From Candidatus Aminicenantota bacterium (GTDB lineage Bacteria > Acidobacteriota > Aminicenantia > UBA2199): DNA of 22,103 nt. The stretch is from NCBI GenBank assembly GCA_020355945.1, contig CP070627.1, positions 5,081,660 through 5,103,762 on the forward strand, in the 5' to 3' direction. Of this stretch, positions 15,074-22,103 are shown one piece after another. How positions within the stretch are numbered: the first letter of the stretch is position 1; each line of letters begins with the position of its first letter. The notes under the pieces are model-generated. The model ran no database searches, was not told where the DNA came from, and saw only the letters and a program-made list of their open reading frames with translations. A program made the translations under genes and the position numbers.

Positions 15074-15232
15074 CAGTTGCTTATGCGTTGCTGAGGATAA
15101 CGTGAAAGTCGTCGAAAACTTCCTGTTTTTGATTTTGAAAATAAGAAGTTAAGATTTAATATATAGACCATTTAATAAGTGTTGTCAATACACCAAAGGT
15201 TGTATTTTCGGGTGGAAAATAAATTAAAAATT

Positions 15233-15252
15233 TGTACAACTAAAGTTGTACA
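15233..15252 (-). terminator. Probable terminator of the nitroreductase gene
   Basis: An inverted repeat, TGTACAAC-N4-GTTGTACA, lies 18 bases beyond the nitroreductase stop. On the minus strand it is followed by AAATTTTTAATTT. The stem is only 8 bp and AT-rich, so termination strength is uncertain; a regulatory palindrome is the alternative. Confidence 0.45.
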
Positions 15253-15269
15253 TCACCCATTGGGTTGTA

Positions 15270-15818
15270 TTATTTCTCTCCATATTTATTTTTGAATAGG
15301 AAATCTTGCAAGGGCTTTCGCGGCACCTGCCTTGGGCTGTAAGCGGGGTAGCCCAGGGGGATAAGTTCGATGACAGTGCGGTCTTCAGGTAGACCCAGGA
15401 TTTCCCCGGCGGTTTGATAATCAAAGGCGCCCACGTGAACGGTTCCCAGGCCCTCGGCTGCTGCAGCCAGGGCCAGGTGTTCGCTGGCAATGCCCAAATC
15501 GAACAAAACCCAATCACCCCGACCGGTTAACGGCTTTCCTTGATAAAAACCGGAAACACCGGTTATACCAATAGGGCACACCACAACCGGGGCATCCGCA
15601 ACCGCGGCTGAAGCGGGATTATTCCGGGAAAGGGTCTTTTGGAGCTGCTCTTTTATCTTTGTGTCTGTCACCAGGATGAGTTCCCAGGGTTGGGTATTGG
15701 CCCATGACGGCGCTGCCCGAAACGCCTCTAAAATACGATCCAATACATCCCCGGGAATCGGATCTGTTTTGTATATCCTGACGGATTGACGCTTGCGGAT
15801 AACCTCATAAAAGTCCAT
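15270..15818 (-). CDS. Nitroreductase-family FMN-dependent oxidoreductase
   Basis: The start at 15818 is set by AAGGAGG (15826-15832, minus) seven bases upstream; an earlier in-frame ATG at 15839 would put this Shine-Dalgarno sequence inside the gene. The 182-residue product begins with the family's typical MDFYEVIRKRQSVR, whose Arg and Ser residues contact the FMN phosphate, followed by the APSWANTQPWE segment. The C-terminal half has AAAAEGLGTVHVGAF and LIPLGYPA, both typical. Such enzymes use NAD(P)H to reduce nitro compounds, quinones or flavins, and the natural substrate is usually unknown. The second half reads as a complete fold with no truncation. Its leader carries a heptamer array. 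Confidence 0.9.
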   Translation of the reverse strand: MDFYEVIRKRQSVRIYKTDPIPGDVLDRILEAFRAAPSWANTQPWELILVTDTKIKEQLQKTLSRNNPASAAVADAPVVVCPIGITGVSGFYQGKPLTGRGDWVLFDLGIASEHLALAAAAEGLGTVHVGAFDYQTAGEILGLPEDRTVIELIPLGYPAYSPRQVPRKPLQDFLFKNKYGEK

Positions 15819-15835
15819 AATAAAACCTCCTTCTT

Positions 15836-15877
15836 CCAATTAGCAATTAACACTTGACAATTGACAATTAATAATTA
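15836..15877. repeat. Heptamer tandem array, (T/C)AATTGN type
   Basis: Six 7-bp units read on the minus strand as TAATTAT, TAATTGT, CAATTGT, CAAGTGT, TAATTGC and TAATTGG. The array lies between a TATAAT (15874-15879, minus) and the Shine-Dalgarno sequence of the nitroreductase gene, so it would be mostly leader RNA. It has the same unit length and placement as the array before dnaG but a different sequence. Confidence 0.7.
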
Positions 15878-15920
15878 TATTTCATTAATTTAATCTTATT
15901 CGCCGTTCCCAGCCACTCAT

Positions 15921-16514
15921 TCAATCCCGCAGCCACCCTGGCAGTGCCCCTGCCTTGCGGGCTTCTTCATGAAGGTCTTCCAGGGCCTTTTCCAGGTTTT
16001 CCAGGCCGCGTTTGTAGTTTTCTATCTGGTTGGAAACCTTTTTCATCTCTTCTTGCCTTCGCAGTTGCCGATCCAGGGTCTCTGTACTACTCATTAAATA
16101 AGCCGATTTTAGTCTTGCCAGCCTTTCCTTTTCTTTTTTAATCTTTTCTTCAATCTCTTTCATGTTGTTTAATATTGCCTGTCTTTTATCCCGCCAATAT
16201 TTTTCGGTTGTCCTGGGGTCTACTTTTTCTATCTCTTTTTTATCTTTATTGGCTTCTTCTTTGCCAGCGGTTTCATTGGGGTCCCTGGTGACGGTTGTTA
16301 CATTGACTTTTTCTTTTTTAATCTTTTCCAGGTCCTCATTAGTAATGACCCTGGTTGATTTTTTTGTCTTTTTTCTTCTCTCTTTTTCTTTTTTTTGTAT
16401 TTCCACCAGGTCCACTTCCTGCCCCAAGGGTTTACCGGCCAACAGGTCCACATCTATCAGGGTTAAATTAAAACCCAAAAATAAAATTATAATTAATATC
16501 TTTTTAATCATCAT
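15921..16514 (-). CDS. Secreted or periplasmic coiled-coil protein of unknown function
   Basis: This 197-residue protein starts with a signal peptide or membrane anchor (MMIKK plus an Ile/Leu-rich core; likely end near residue 27). A highly charged Lys/Glu segment follows, including ITNEDLEKIKKEK. From about residue 105 to 185 there is a long predicted coiled coil starting at YWRDKRQAI, and it ends ARKAGALPGWLRD. I recall similar YWR plus coiled-coil plus PGWLR proteins in Acidobacteriota-like genomes, but no function. No Shine-Dalgarno sequence precedes either of the two adjacent ATGs. The first ATG lies exactly six bases after a -10 element, so a leaderless mRNA is likely. Confidence 0.78.
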   Translation of the reverse strand: MMIKKILIIILFLGFNLTLIDVDLLAGKPLGQEVDLVEIQKKEKERRKKTKKSTRVITNEDLEKIKKEKVNVTTVTRDPNETAGKEEANKDKKEIEKVDPRTTEKYWRDKRQAILNNMKEIEEKIKKEKERLARLKSAYLMSSTETLDRQLRRQEEMKKVSNQIENYKRGLENLEKALEDLHEEARKAGALPGWLRD

Positions 16515-16520
16515 GGTATT

Positions 16521-16549
16521 TTAATAATACAAAAAATTTCTTTTGTCAA
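16521..16549 (-). promoter_or_regulatory. Sigma-70-type promoter of the coiled-coil gene, leaderless geometry
   Basis: On the minus strand it reads TTGACA (16549-16544), 17 bp, TATTAA (16526-16521). Six bases then separate it from the ATG at 16514, so the expected transcription start is the A of that codon. Confidence 0.65.
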
Positions 16550-16582
16550 CTAAAAAACTTGAGAGACAGCAATTATCATTTT

Positions 16583-16662
16583 GACACACCCCGCCTCCTC
16601 CATCTATACGATGAAGGAGCCCCCCCTCTTGAGAGGGGTGGCCCGGAGGGCCGGGGTGTGTC
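16583..16662. repeat. Palindromic dispersed element, short copy
   Basis: The 80-bp segment has perfect 10-bp inverted ends, GACACACCCC and GGGGTGTGTC, and an internal 16-bp palindrome CCCCTCT-N2-AGAGGGG (16623-16638). About 55 bp of its left side match the right half of the 12108-12248 element in inverted orientation, including the shared core CCTCCTCCATCTATACGA. No clear target duplication flanks it. Confidence 0.72.
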
Positions 16663-16790
16663 TCTTTATGAATCCAGGTACATAGGTGTATAAAAATTAC
16701 ACTTTTTCAATAAAGACAGACAGGGAAAGGAATGATAACATAATGATAATCGTTTCCCATCCGGGTTGATTTTTGAAATGACAGCCGGTC

Positions 16791-16807
16791 CTGGCATTAA
16801 AATTGCT
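16791..16807 (+). promoter_or_regulatory. Sigma-54 (RpoN) promoter of the minor-pilin operon
   Basis: The sequence CTGGCATTAAAATTGCT fits the YTGGCAYR-N4-TTGCW consensus, with GG at 16793-16794 and GC at 16805-16806 separated by exactly ten bases. Transcription would start near 16817, about 40 bases before the first pilin gene. RpoN control of pilin genes is established for pilA in Pseudomonas via PilS/PilR. Here it would need an enhancer-binding protein, whose site might be the AATGATAA direct repeats 70-85 bases upstream. Confidence 0.72.
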
Positions 16808-16856
16808 TCTACTCCTTGGAGTAATAACCAGTGAAAAACAAAGCACGGAGTTAAAA

Positions 16857-17393
16857 ATGAAGAAAAAGAGAGGATTCACAGTCGTTGAAATGCTGGTAAC
16901 CGTAGCGATTCTCGCGGTGTTAATCGTAATGGCTTTACAAATGGGCCGCAGCGCTGTCCAGAAAGCAACGTTAACCGCGGCAATCAACGAATTTATCGCA
17001 GACTTTAATTATGCCCGACAGTTGGCTTCACGAGAAAACCGGTATGTGGCATTTGTTTTCAATGATACCGGCACTGCTTATACCATCCGCGTACTGCGAA
17101 GAGTCAGCCTTAACCCGACGTTAGAAACCAGCTATGTGGACCATAAAACCCACAGCCCATTGGGTGGAGAGCCATGTCTCAAGGACACCACGGATTTTGC
17201 GGTTAATTCCATGGGTGTGATTCGCCAGTACCCGGTAGACCCCAACGCCAATCCCATAACCGTAACCATGGATTTCTATAAAGCACAAGAGGGAGCAGAA
17301 TGGGAGACATCTTACGACCCATCGTTAGTCGATTACCAGAAAACCATTACAATATTTCCTACAGGAGGTATCAAAATTGAAGACTCAAAATAA
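16857..17393 (+). CDS. FimT/GspH-like minor type IV prepilin
   Basis: The start is placed at 16857 because GGAG (16847-16850) lies six bases upstream and the product then begins with a short basic prepilin leader, MKKKRG, followed by FTVVEMLVTVAIL. Processing by the prepilin peptidase would fall after G6, leaving Phe at +1 and Glu at +5 (E11), both canonical. The 178-residue protein continues with the long N-terminal helix, a YARQLASRENR segment typical of the FimT/GspH family and a beta-rich globular part. The role is priming or tip assembly of type IV pili (or a related pseudopilus) together with the next four genes. It is the first gene of the operon after the sigma-54 site. Confidence 0.85.
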   Translation: MKKKRGFTVVEMLVTVAILAVLIVMALQMGRSAVQKATLTAAINEFIADFNYARQLASRENRYVAFVFNDTGTAYTIRVLRRVSLNPTLETSYVDHKTHSPLGGEPCLKDTTDFAVNSMGVIRQYPVDPNANPITVTMDFYKAQEGAEWETSYDPSLVDYQKTITIFPTGGIKIEDSK

Positions 17394-17838
17394 GAATAAA
17401 AAAAATAATAACAAAGGTGGTACGTTGGTGGAAGCCTTGATCTCCATGGCCATTCTTTCTTTTGTGTTTGTATCGATTTTGAGTGGTTTTTCCTTTCAGC
17501 AAATGGACACCAAAAGAAACACCGATAAAAATATGGCCATCATGCTGGCAGAGATGCGAATGGAAGAGTTAATGAAATTTCCCTCTACCCAGTTGATTGA
17601 AGAGACGTTTGTGGATTACTTTGTTCCTAAGCCCAACGGTTACGAGTATTATGGAGAAGATGCTGCAATTCCCAATGAGCTTAAGCAATTCAGGCGCACC
17701 GCCACCATTACCCGGGAAGACATACTGCAGCAGCTGGCCACCATCCGGGTATTGGTGGAATACGGTGCGATGAAGGGAAAAGGTGGATTAATCTATCCCT
17801 ATCGCATCGAGTTAACCACCAGGAGGTCGTTAAAATGA
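17377..17838 (+). CDS. PilV-like minor type IV prepilin, TTG start
   Basis: Translation appears to start at a TTG with AGGAGGT (17363-17369) seven bases upstream, inside the 3' end of the previous gene, giving a 17-base overlap. The 153-residue product has a basic, Asn/Lys-rich 14-residue leader ending in Gly, then GTLVEALISMAIL. If cleavage follows G14, Glu falls at +5 as required, but +1 is Gly instead of the usual Phe. The body is short with an MLAEMRMEELM helix typical of PilV/GspI-type pilins. PilV assignment rests on order and size. The stop overlaps the next start (ATGA). Confidence 0.82.
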   Translation: MKTQNKNKKNNNKGGTLVEALISMAILSFVFVSILSGFSFQQMDTKRNTDKNMAIMLAEMRMEELMKFPSTQLIEETFVDYFVPKPNGYEYYGEDAAIPNELKQFRRTATITREDILQQLATIRVLVEYGAMKGKGGLIYPYRIELTTRRSLK

Positions 17839-18992
17839 TACAAAATAAAAAACCAGGCGGATTTTCATTGATTGAAACCATTGTCACCATGAGTCTCTTC
17901 TTCGGTATCCTGTTTATTGTCTATGTGATGATCCAGCATTATGGGGATGTATCCAAAACCGAACATTCCCGTCAGACGCTGCAGCAGGAATCGCGGTATA
18001 TGGTGTCTTCCTTTGCCGATGAATTAAAAGAAGCCGGTGCCGTGCTGACCCTGGCGCATACCGGTTCGTTCCTGGCTTCTGCTCCCTTTTTTAACGGTAT
18101 CTATCCCCTGAATTCCACTTATTTCCCGGATGGGATTATTATTGCCACCGGCGACCCGGAAGCTGTGACCAAATTAACCAATACGTTTAATCCCGGTGAA
18201 ACGTCATTACAAGTGGAAAGCACCACTGTTGAAGCCTATGACCCGGATTTCCCTTACGAGAACCCCCAATGGGGGCTCGGCAATACCGGGATCGTTCTCA
18301 GCGCCACCGGGTATTACGTGTTTTCCGTCACTTCTGCAAGTGGCAACTCTATTTCCGTCGGCGAAACACCTGTTTACTACTCCGGCTTGTTAAGTACTAC
18401 CTATTATTACGATGATGCCCAGGGGAATTCACCGGGCAATTCGATTGCTTATCCTGAAAATTCACCGGTGGTGCGATTGACCAATTTTAGTATTTATTTA
18501 TTCCGGGAAATAGATCATCCCAAACTGGTTGATGATTATGGCAACCCACAGAAGATTCGGCAATTGATCCGGGTTACGGATACCAAAGGCGCCGCAGACC
18601 CGTTTACCGGTGGAGCTGATTTCAGTGTGATTTCGGAAAACATATGGGATATGCAGATTTCATATATTGCTTATGAGAATTTTGCTGCTGCCGATCGCGA
18701 AACCACCATTGATCCTGCTCATCATTATTTTGCCCCTAACAGTATCTACACAGACCCCTACACCGCCTTAACCGCTTTGCTGGAGGATATCCGCACCAGG
18801 AGATTAAAGCAATTGGATATCTCTATCATCGCTATTACAGGTGAATTGGGAGGAACAGGACAACTGCCCACGGCCGGGCAGTTACCCACCATCGGGGATA
18901 ATCAATCTTATAATTACTTGCCTGACAGGAAACTGGGTTACCGGTTATTTTCCTTTTCTATAGAACCCAGGAATTATAACATCATTCTCTAG
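17835..18992 (+). CDS. PilW-like minor type IV prepilin
   Basis: The ATG overlaps the previous stop as ATGA, with AGGAGG (17821-17826) eight bases upstream. The 385-residue product has the leader MIQNKKPGG, then FSLIETIVTMSLFFG, so cleavage after G9 leaves canonical Phe +1 and Glu +5 (E14). After the N-terminal helix comes LQQESRYMVSSFADELKEAG, a segment typical of PilW/GspJ-type proteins, followed by a large beta-rich domain. Its size, larger than FimT and PilV, and its position before a PilX-like gene fit PilW. The role is in the minor-pilin tip complex that works with PilY1. Confidence 0.82.
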   Translation: MIQNKKPGGFSLIETIVTMSLFFGILFIVYVMIQHYGDVSKTEHSRQTLQQESRYMVSSFADELKEAGAVLTLAHTGSFLASAPFFNGIYPLNSTYFPDGIIIATGDPEAVTKLTNTFNPGETSLQVESTTVEAYDPDFPYENPQWGLGNTGIVLSATGYYVFSVTSASGNSISVGETPVYYSGLLSTTYYYDDAQGNSPGNSIAYPENSPVVRLTNFSIYLFREIDHPKLVDDYGNPQKIRQLIRVTDTKGAADPFTGGADFSVISENIWDMQISYIAYENFAAADRETTIDPAHHYFAPNSIYTDPYTALTALLEDIRTRRLKQLDISIIAITGELGGTGQLPTAGQLPTIGDNQSYNYLPDRKLGYRLFSFSIEPRNYNIIL

Positions 18993-19013
18993 AGAGATGC
19001 CAGGAGAAATCCC

Positions 19014-19559
19014 ATGAATACGGAGAGAAAAATGAAAACAAAAAAACAAAAAGGAAGCGTACTGGTGTTAACCGTTATTTCGGTGTTGATCCTGTCCATC
19101 ATGGTGACAGGACTGTTGAATGTAGGCACCACGGAAATTTATACCACCCAGAATTATCATCTCAGTAAGTCTGCTTATTATATGGCGGTCCAGGGAGTAG
19201 AAGAAATTCGCACCCTGATATACAATACCCCTGACGCCCAGGCGGTAACTTCCATTACCCAGATGCCCCCTTACGAAGCTTACTCTGCCTACGAGACCGA
19301 TATGCTGAGCTATTACATTACCGGCAGCCTGAAAGACCTGGAAGATATCTTAAAGGGAACCATTACAGATGGGGTGCCTGTAGAGAAATTTGTGGGATTT
19401 AAACCCCCACCCCTGCCAGCGATTTCCCTGGGGGGCACTTCCAATATTGAACCCGTGGTCTGGAAAGTCCAGGTTACCGCCAATGTCAGGGTAAATAAAC
19501 GTTCCACATACTCTGAAGTGGTATCCGGGGTTTATTCGGTCTTAACCGTGAGTTATTAG
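19014..19559 (+). CDS. PilX-like pilus assembly protein
   Basis: AGGAG (19002-19006) precedes this ATG by seven bases; an internal ATG at 19032 is possible but less well placed. The 181-residue protein has a basic leader ending in QKG, then SVLVLTVISVLILSIMVTG, a hydrophobic helix lacking the Glu at +5. The missing Glu5, the following T-T-x-N-x-x-L-S-x-S-A-Y-Y motif and the position before pilY1 fit the PilX_N family, a minor pilin needed for PilY1 incorporation and adhesion in Pseudomonas and Neisseria. The remainder is specific to this lineage. Confidence 0.78.
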   Translation: MNTERKMKTKKQKGSVLVLTVISVLILSIMVTGLLNVGTTEIYTTQNYHLSKSAYYMAVQGVEEIRTLIYNTPDAQAVTSITQMPPYEAYSAYETDMLSYYITGSLKDLEDILKGTITDGVPVEKFVGFKPPPLPAISLGGTSNIEPVVWKVQVTANVRVNKRSTYSEVVSGVYSVLTVSY

Positions 19560-19582
19560 TTTACATAGAGAGGTGAATCAAA

Positions 19583-22103
19583 ATGAGTATGAAAAAGTAC
19601 ATAAAAATTGTAATCATCCTGGCCATTGTGATGATCTCCGGGTTACACATGCAGTCGGATGACAAAGAACTGTTTATGGGGCTCGATGTCGATCAGGCCC
19701 TGGTGAAACCCAATGTGGTCATTTTAATGGACAGTTCCATTTCAATGAATACCATTATTTTTTATCCCAGTAAGGGTCTGGATGGGATTGCAGGCACGGC
19801 GGATGACGGGTATGATCCCAATGTCGATTATACAGGTTGGGTTGAAAACCTCACTTTTACCAATCTCTCTCTCAGTGAACCCAAATGGTACGCCCGCTGG
19901 ATTACCAACGGGAATGCCGAGCAATATGAGAACACTGAGTTGGGCACTGATTGGACCGGTTGTTATGAGGGAGACGGGACTCCCAATAATTTCGCGGTGG
20001 GTTCCAATGGAACAAACTATTTCAATGTCGGTGAGAGGGTCCTGTACCGGAATACAGCTTCGCCTGATTCCCCCCCTGCTGTTGCCACCATTAAACAAAA
20101 ATACCAGGCACCTGACGCCAATGGCGTTAACCAAACCTGGTTCGAGTTGGAGAATGATAATGCAGACCCCTATAAAAACATTTTAGGTGGGCCGATTGTT
20201 GCCAACTCCACCCGTGGTGGTACTATTTACGGTCACTTCCAGCGCTCCCCGGACAACGAGAACCGGGTCCCGGCCATTGTCAAGTTATGGGGAGGCAGGG
20301 ATGTGTGGGGTTCGGAAACCCAGTGCCAGTATCAAGATGCACTGTATCCTTACAATTACCTGCAGTGGATGTTCATTCACGCCAGCGAAGACCAGCGGAA
20401 TTCCATTATCCATTTTTGCACCCATGCCACATTTGATAAGAGCCAAACACCGGATATGGTCAATACCCCTTCCGAATGCGATAAGGAGAACATGCAAAAG
20501 ATGAAACAACTCTGGACCCGCATCCAGGTGGCCCGGGAAGTGATGTGCTGGCTGGCACGAGAACACAGCAAGACCGTTATGCTGTCGCTTTTCAGGTTTG
20601 ACCCCGCACCCAATGAAAATTACTGTGCGGGTTTTGCTTTCGATCCTCAAGGCGCTGACATAGTGGAAGGATTGGGGGATATGAGTGATTTAAACAGCCT
20701 GGTGGATTTTGTCGGCAAAATCTGGGCTGTCAAGGCAAACTCCTGGACCCCGCTGGCAGAAGCACTGGTGGATGTGTGGTATTACTACAAACCCGGACCC
20801 GCCAGTAAAACCTATTGGCCGGTGGATTATGAACTGGAAGCCGGCACCATCAGCACCAGCAATTCGGTTTCCGATATTACTTATTGGTGCCAGAATAATT
20901 ACGTGGTCATTATGACCGATGGCGAGTCCACCAGGGATGATTTCGACGGTGCCAAGTATAACACCTCGATGTTTAAAAGCACCAGTTACCCGGTGAAGCG
21001 CCAGGACGGTTGGGAAAATTGGACCCACGGCTGGGGAGACCCGGACAATAACGATCCCACCCCCACCAATTACAATCCTGATACAGCCACTTACTGCCCC
21101 AATTACACCTGCTGGAATATCGGGTTCGAAGGATCCGATTACCTGGATGACGTAGCTTATTTCTTGCGTCACCAGGATATGTTTCCCGATAGTTCCAACG
21201 ATCCCCCTGATCCTTATTTTTCCGATAATGAGGTGACAGGTTGGCCCGGGGATCAAAAAATCTTTACCTATACCATTGGTTTTAATATCAACAACCACCT
21301 GCTGCTGCAGACAGCCATTAATGGTGACGGCGCCTATTATACGGCTGAAAACTATGATGAATTGAAGCAAGCCTTCCAGAATATCATTACCAGTATCAAC
21401 TTAAGAAACTTTGCCTTCTCTTCTATCACCGCTCCCAAAAAGACCGCCACCGCCACCAATGACGAGCTTACTGTCTCTTACGTGGGATACTTCATGCCCT
21501 CGCAGGCAGCCCCCATCTGGGAAGGTCACTTGTTGGCCTTTGAGTTGGAAGATAGTTGGGGATTTGATGCGGATGGCAGTGGTGACATCGGGCCCGAGGA
21601 ATATGTTTACGATACCCAGGGAGAATGCATCAATGCGGCTGGCGGGGAAGAGTGCCGGCGCTGGGTGGCCCTTTCCCTCGGACATGAGTGGGATGCCGCG
21701 GATAAAATGCCCAATGACAGGAACCTGTACACCCATATTAATTCCAACGACCTTATCGATTTTACCATGACCAATGTAAATACATTTAAAACGACTTTTT
21801 GGGCCAATGTCTCAGAAATAGAAGCCCAGCAAATCATCACCAAAATCCGTTTACCGCAATTGGCAGATGTCTTTCATTCGGATGTAGGGTTTGTGGGACC
21901 ACCGCCTTTTGGGAAACAATTTCTCAGCCACCTCAATCCGCCAGGAGATGGCGATCAGAGCTATGCTGATTTTTACGCCGCTAATCAAAACCGAAAACGG
22001 GTTCTTTATGTGGGCACCAATGACGGCATTATGCACATGTTTAATGCCGATGGCATTGATGCCGGTAAAGAGATCTGGGGACTCATCCCTGACGAGGTGT
22101 TAC
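19583..22103 (+). CDS. pilY1: PilY1-like tip adhesin, cut at the right window edge
   Basis: The frame opens at 19583 with GAGAGGTGA seven bases upstream and continues beyond the window; 840 codons are visible. An N-terminal signal peptide is followed by a von Willebrand A domain with MIDAS residues D50, S52 and S54 (DSSIS), T389 (SWTPLAEAL) and D446 (MTDGES). Between the first and second MIDAS motifs lies an insertion of roughly 250 residues carrying the YNYLQWMF segment seen in PilY1 proteins. A canonical EF-hand loop (DADGSGDIGPEE, residues 662-673) sits between the VWA domain and the C-terminal beta-propeller, which begins at RVLYVGTNDGIMHMFNA (806-822), the family's hallmark. Many Cys residues suggest disulfides. 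PilY1 caps the pilus, mediates adhesion and mechanosensing and primes assembly. Confidence 0.92.
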   Translation, partial: MSMKKYIKIVIILAIVMISGLHMQSDDKELFMGLDVDQALVKPNVVILMDSSISMNTIIFYPSKGLDGIAGTADDGYDPNVDYTGWVENLTFTNLSLSEPKWYARWITNGNAEQYENTELGTDWTGCYEGDGTPNNFAVGSNGTNYFNVGERVLYRNTASPDSPPAVATIKQKYQAPDANGVNQTWFELENDNADPYKNILGGPIVANSTRGGTIYGHFQRSPDNENRVPAIVKLWGGRDVWGSETQCQYQDALYPYNYLQWMFIHASEDQRNSIIHFCTHATFDKSQTPDMVNTPSECDKENMQKMKQLWTRIQVAREVMCWLAREHSKTVMLSLFRFDPAPNENYCAGFAFDPQGADIVEGLGDMSDLNSLVDFVGKIWAVKANSWTPLAEALVDVWYYYKPGPASKTYWPVDYELEAGTISTSNSVSDITYWCQNNYVVIMTDGESTRDDFDGAKYNTSMFKSTSYPVKRQDGWENWTHGWGDPDNNDPTPTNYNPDTATYCPNYTCWNIGFEGSDYLDDVAYFLRHQDMFPDSSNDPPDPYFSDNEVTGWPGDQKIFTYTIGFNINNHLLLQTAINGDGAYYTAENYDELKQAFQNIITSINLRNFAFSSITAPKKTATATNDELTVSYVGYFMPSQAAPIWEGHLLAFELEDSWGFDADGSGDIGPEEYVYDTQGECINAAGGEECRRWVALSLGHEWDAADKMPNDRNLYTHINSNDLIDFTMTNVNTFKTTFWANVSEIEAQQIITKIRLPQLADVFHSDVGFVGPPPFGKQFLSHLNPPGDGDQSYADFYAANQNRKRVLYVGTNDGIMHMFNADGIDAGKEIWGLIPDEVL

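Larger units (their letters stand above)
16515..16856. other. Gene-free stretch of 342 bp between divergent genes
   Basis: No gene is supported here. It contains the coiled-coil gene promoter (16521-16549, minus), a palindromic dispersed element (16583-16662), a pair of AATGATAA direct repeats 11 bp apart (16731-16738 and 16742-16749), the sigma-54 promoter (16791-16807) and a TACTCC-TT-GGAGTA palindrome (16810-16823). Confidence 0.85.

Noticed and set aside
15819..15839. Earlier ATG of the nitroreductase gene
   Set aside because: Using it would place the AAGGAGG sequence inside the coding region, and the family begins at the later MDFYEVI.
16803..16856. Upstream start for the FimT-like gene
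   Set aside because: It begins inside the sigma-54 -12 element and would add 18 residues ahead of a complete prepilin leader.
20285..21370. Long minus-strand open frames opposite pilY1
   Set aside because: They are Ile/Gly/Val-rich shadows with no start signals, opposite a frame with intact VWA and propeller motifs.

Overview
The window looks like chromosomal DNA of a diderm bacterium. It holds a predicted outer-membrane beta-barrel protein, a type IV minor-pilin/PilY1 operon, sigma-70-like promoters close to TTGACA-N17-TATAAT and one textbook sigma-54 site. A ferritin-like diiron protein and a nitroreductase-family protein fit an anaerobic or microaerophilic life. The secreted coiled-coil protein ending in a P-G-W-L-R motif and the overall gene set remind me of Acidobacteriota, possibly a Candidatus Aminicenantes-like lineage. 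That taxonomic guess is weak and rests only on gene style.

Layout. Positions 1-2445 (minus strand) carry dnaG followed by rpoD, coupled by a one-base stop/start overlap; rpoD runs off the left edge just as conserved region 1.2 begins. An array of TCACGTA heptamers lies in the predicted dnaG leader. A small barrel-like outer-membrane protein (2574-3122, minus) is divergent from a RecD2-type helicase (3306-5495, plus). A single giant gene (5609-10606) follows. It encodes a 1665-residue STAND-like P-loop NTPase whose C-terminal two thirds is an array of 28 well-conserved 34-residue units plus two decayed ones. A ferritin-like diiron gene with its own strong promoter comes next, then a convergent two-gene pair encoding YtxG-like and YtxH-like envelope proteins (11220-11927, minus).

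The stretch 11928-12316 has no gene and holds dispersed repeats and two promoters. Then come meaB (12317-13444), an orphan family-5 extracellular solute-binding protein (13490-15025) with a perfect rho-independent terminator, and two minus-strand genes: a nitroreductase-family protein and a secreted coiled-coil protein. A second gene-free stretch (16515-16856) holds a palindromic element related to the one at 12108-12248 and the sigma-54 promoter of the pilus operon. That operon is FimT/GspH-like, PilV-like, PilW-like, PilX-like and pilY1; pilY1 runs off the right edge at the start of its beta-propeller.

The most unusual content is the giant repeat protein. Its 34-residue unit can be laid in TPR register, but large residues occupy the positions where TPRs have small ones. 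Two residues one helical turn apart (unit positions 19 and 23) co-vary without exception through all 28 good units, splitting them into two classes. Other notable points are two genes whose -10 element lies exactly six bases before the ATG with no Shine-Dalgarno sequence (probable leaderless mRNAs), heptamer arrays in the leaders of two unrelated genes, and a canonical EF-hand loop in PilY1.
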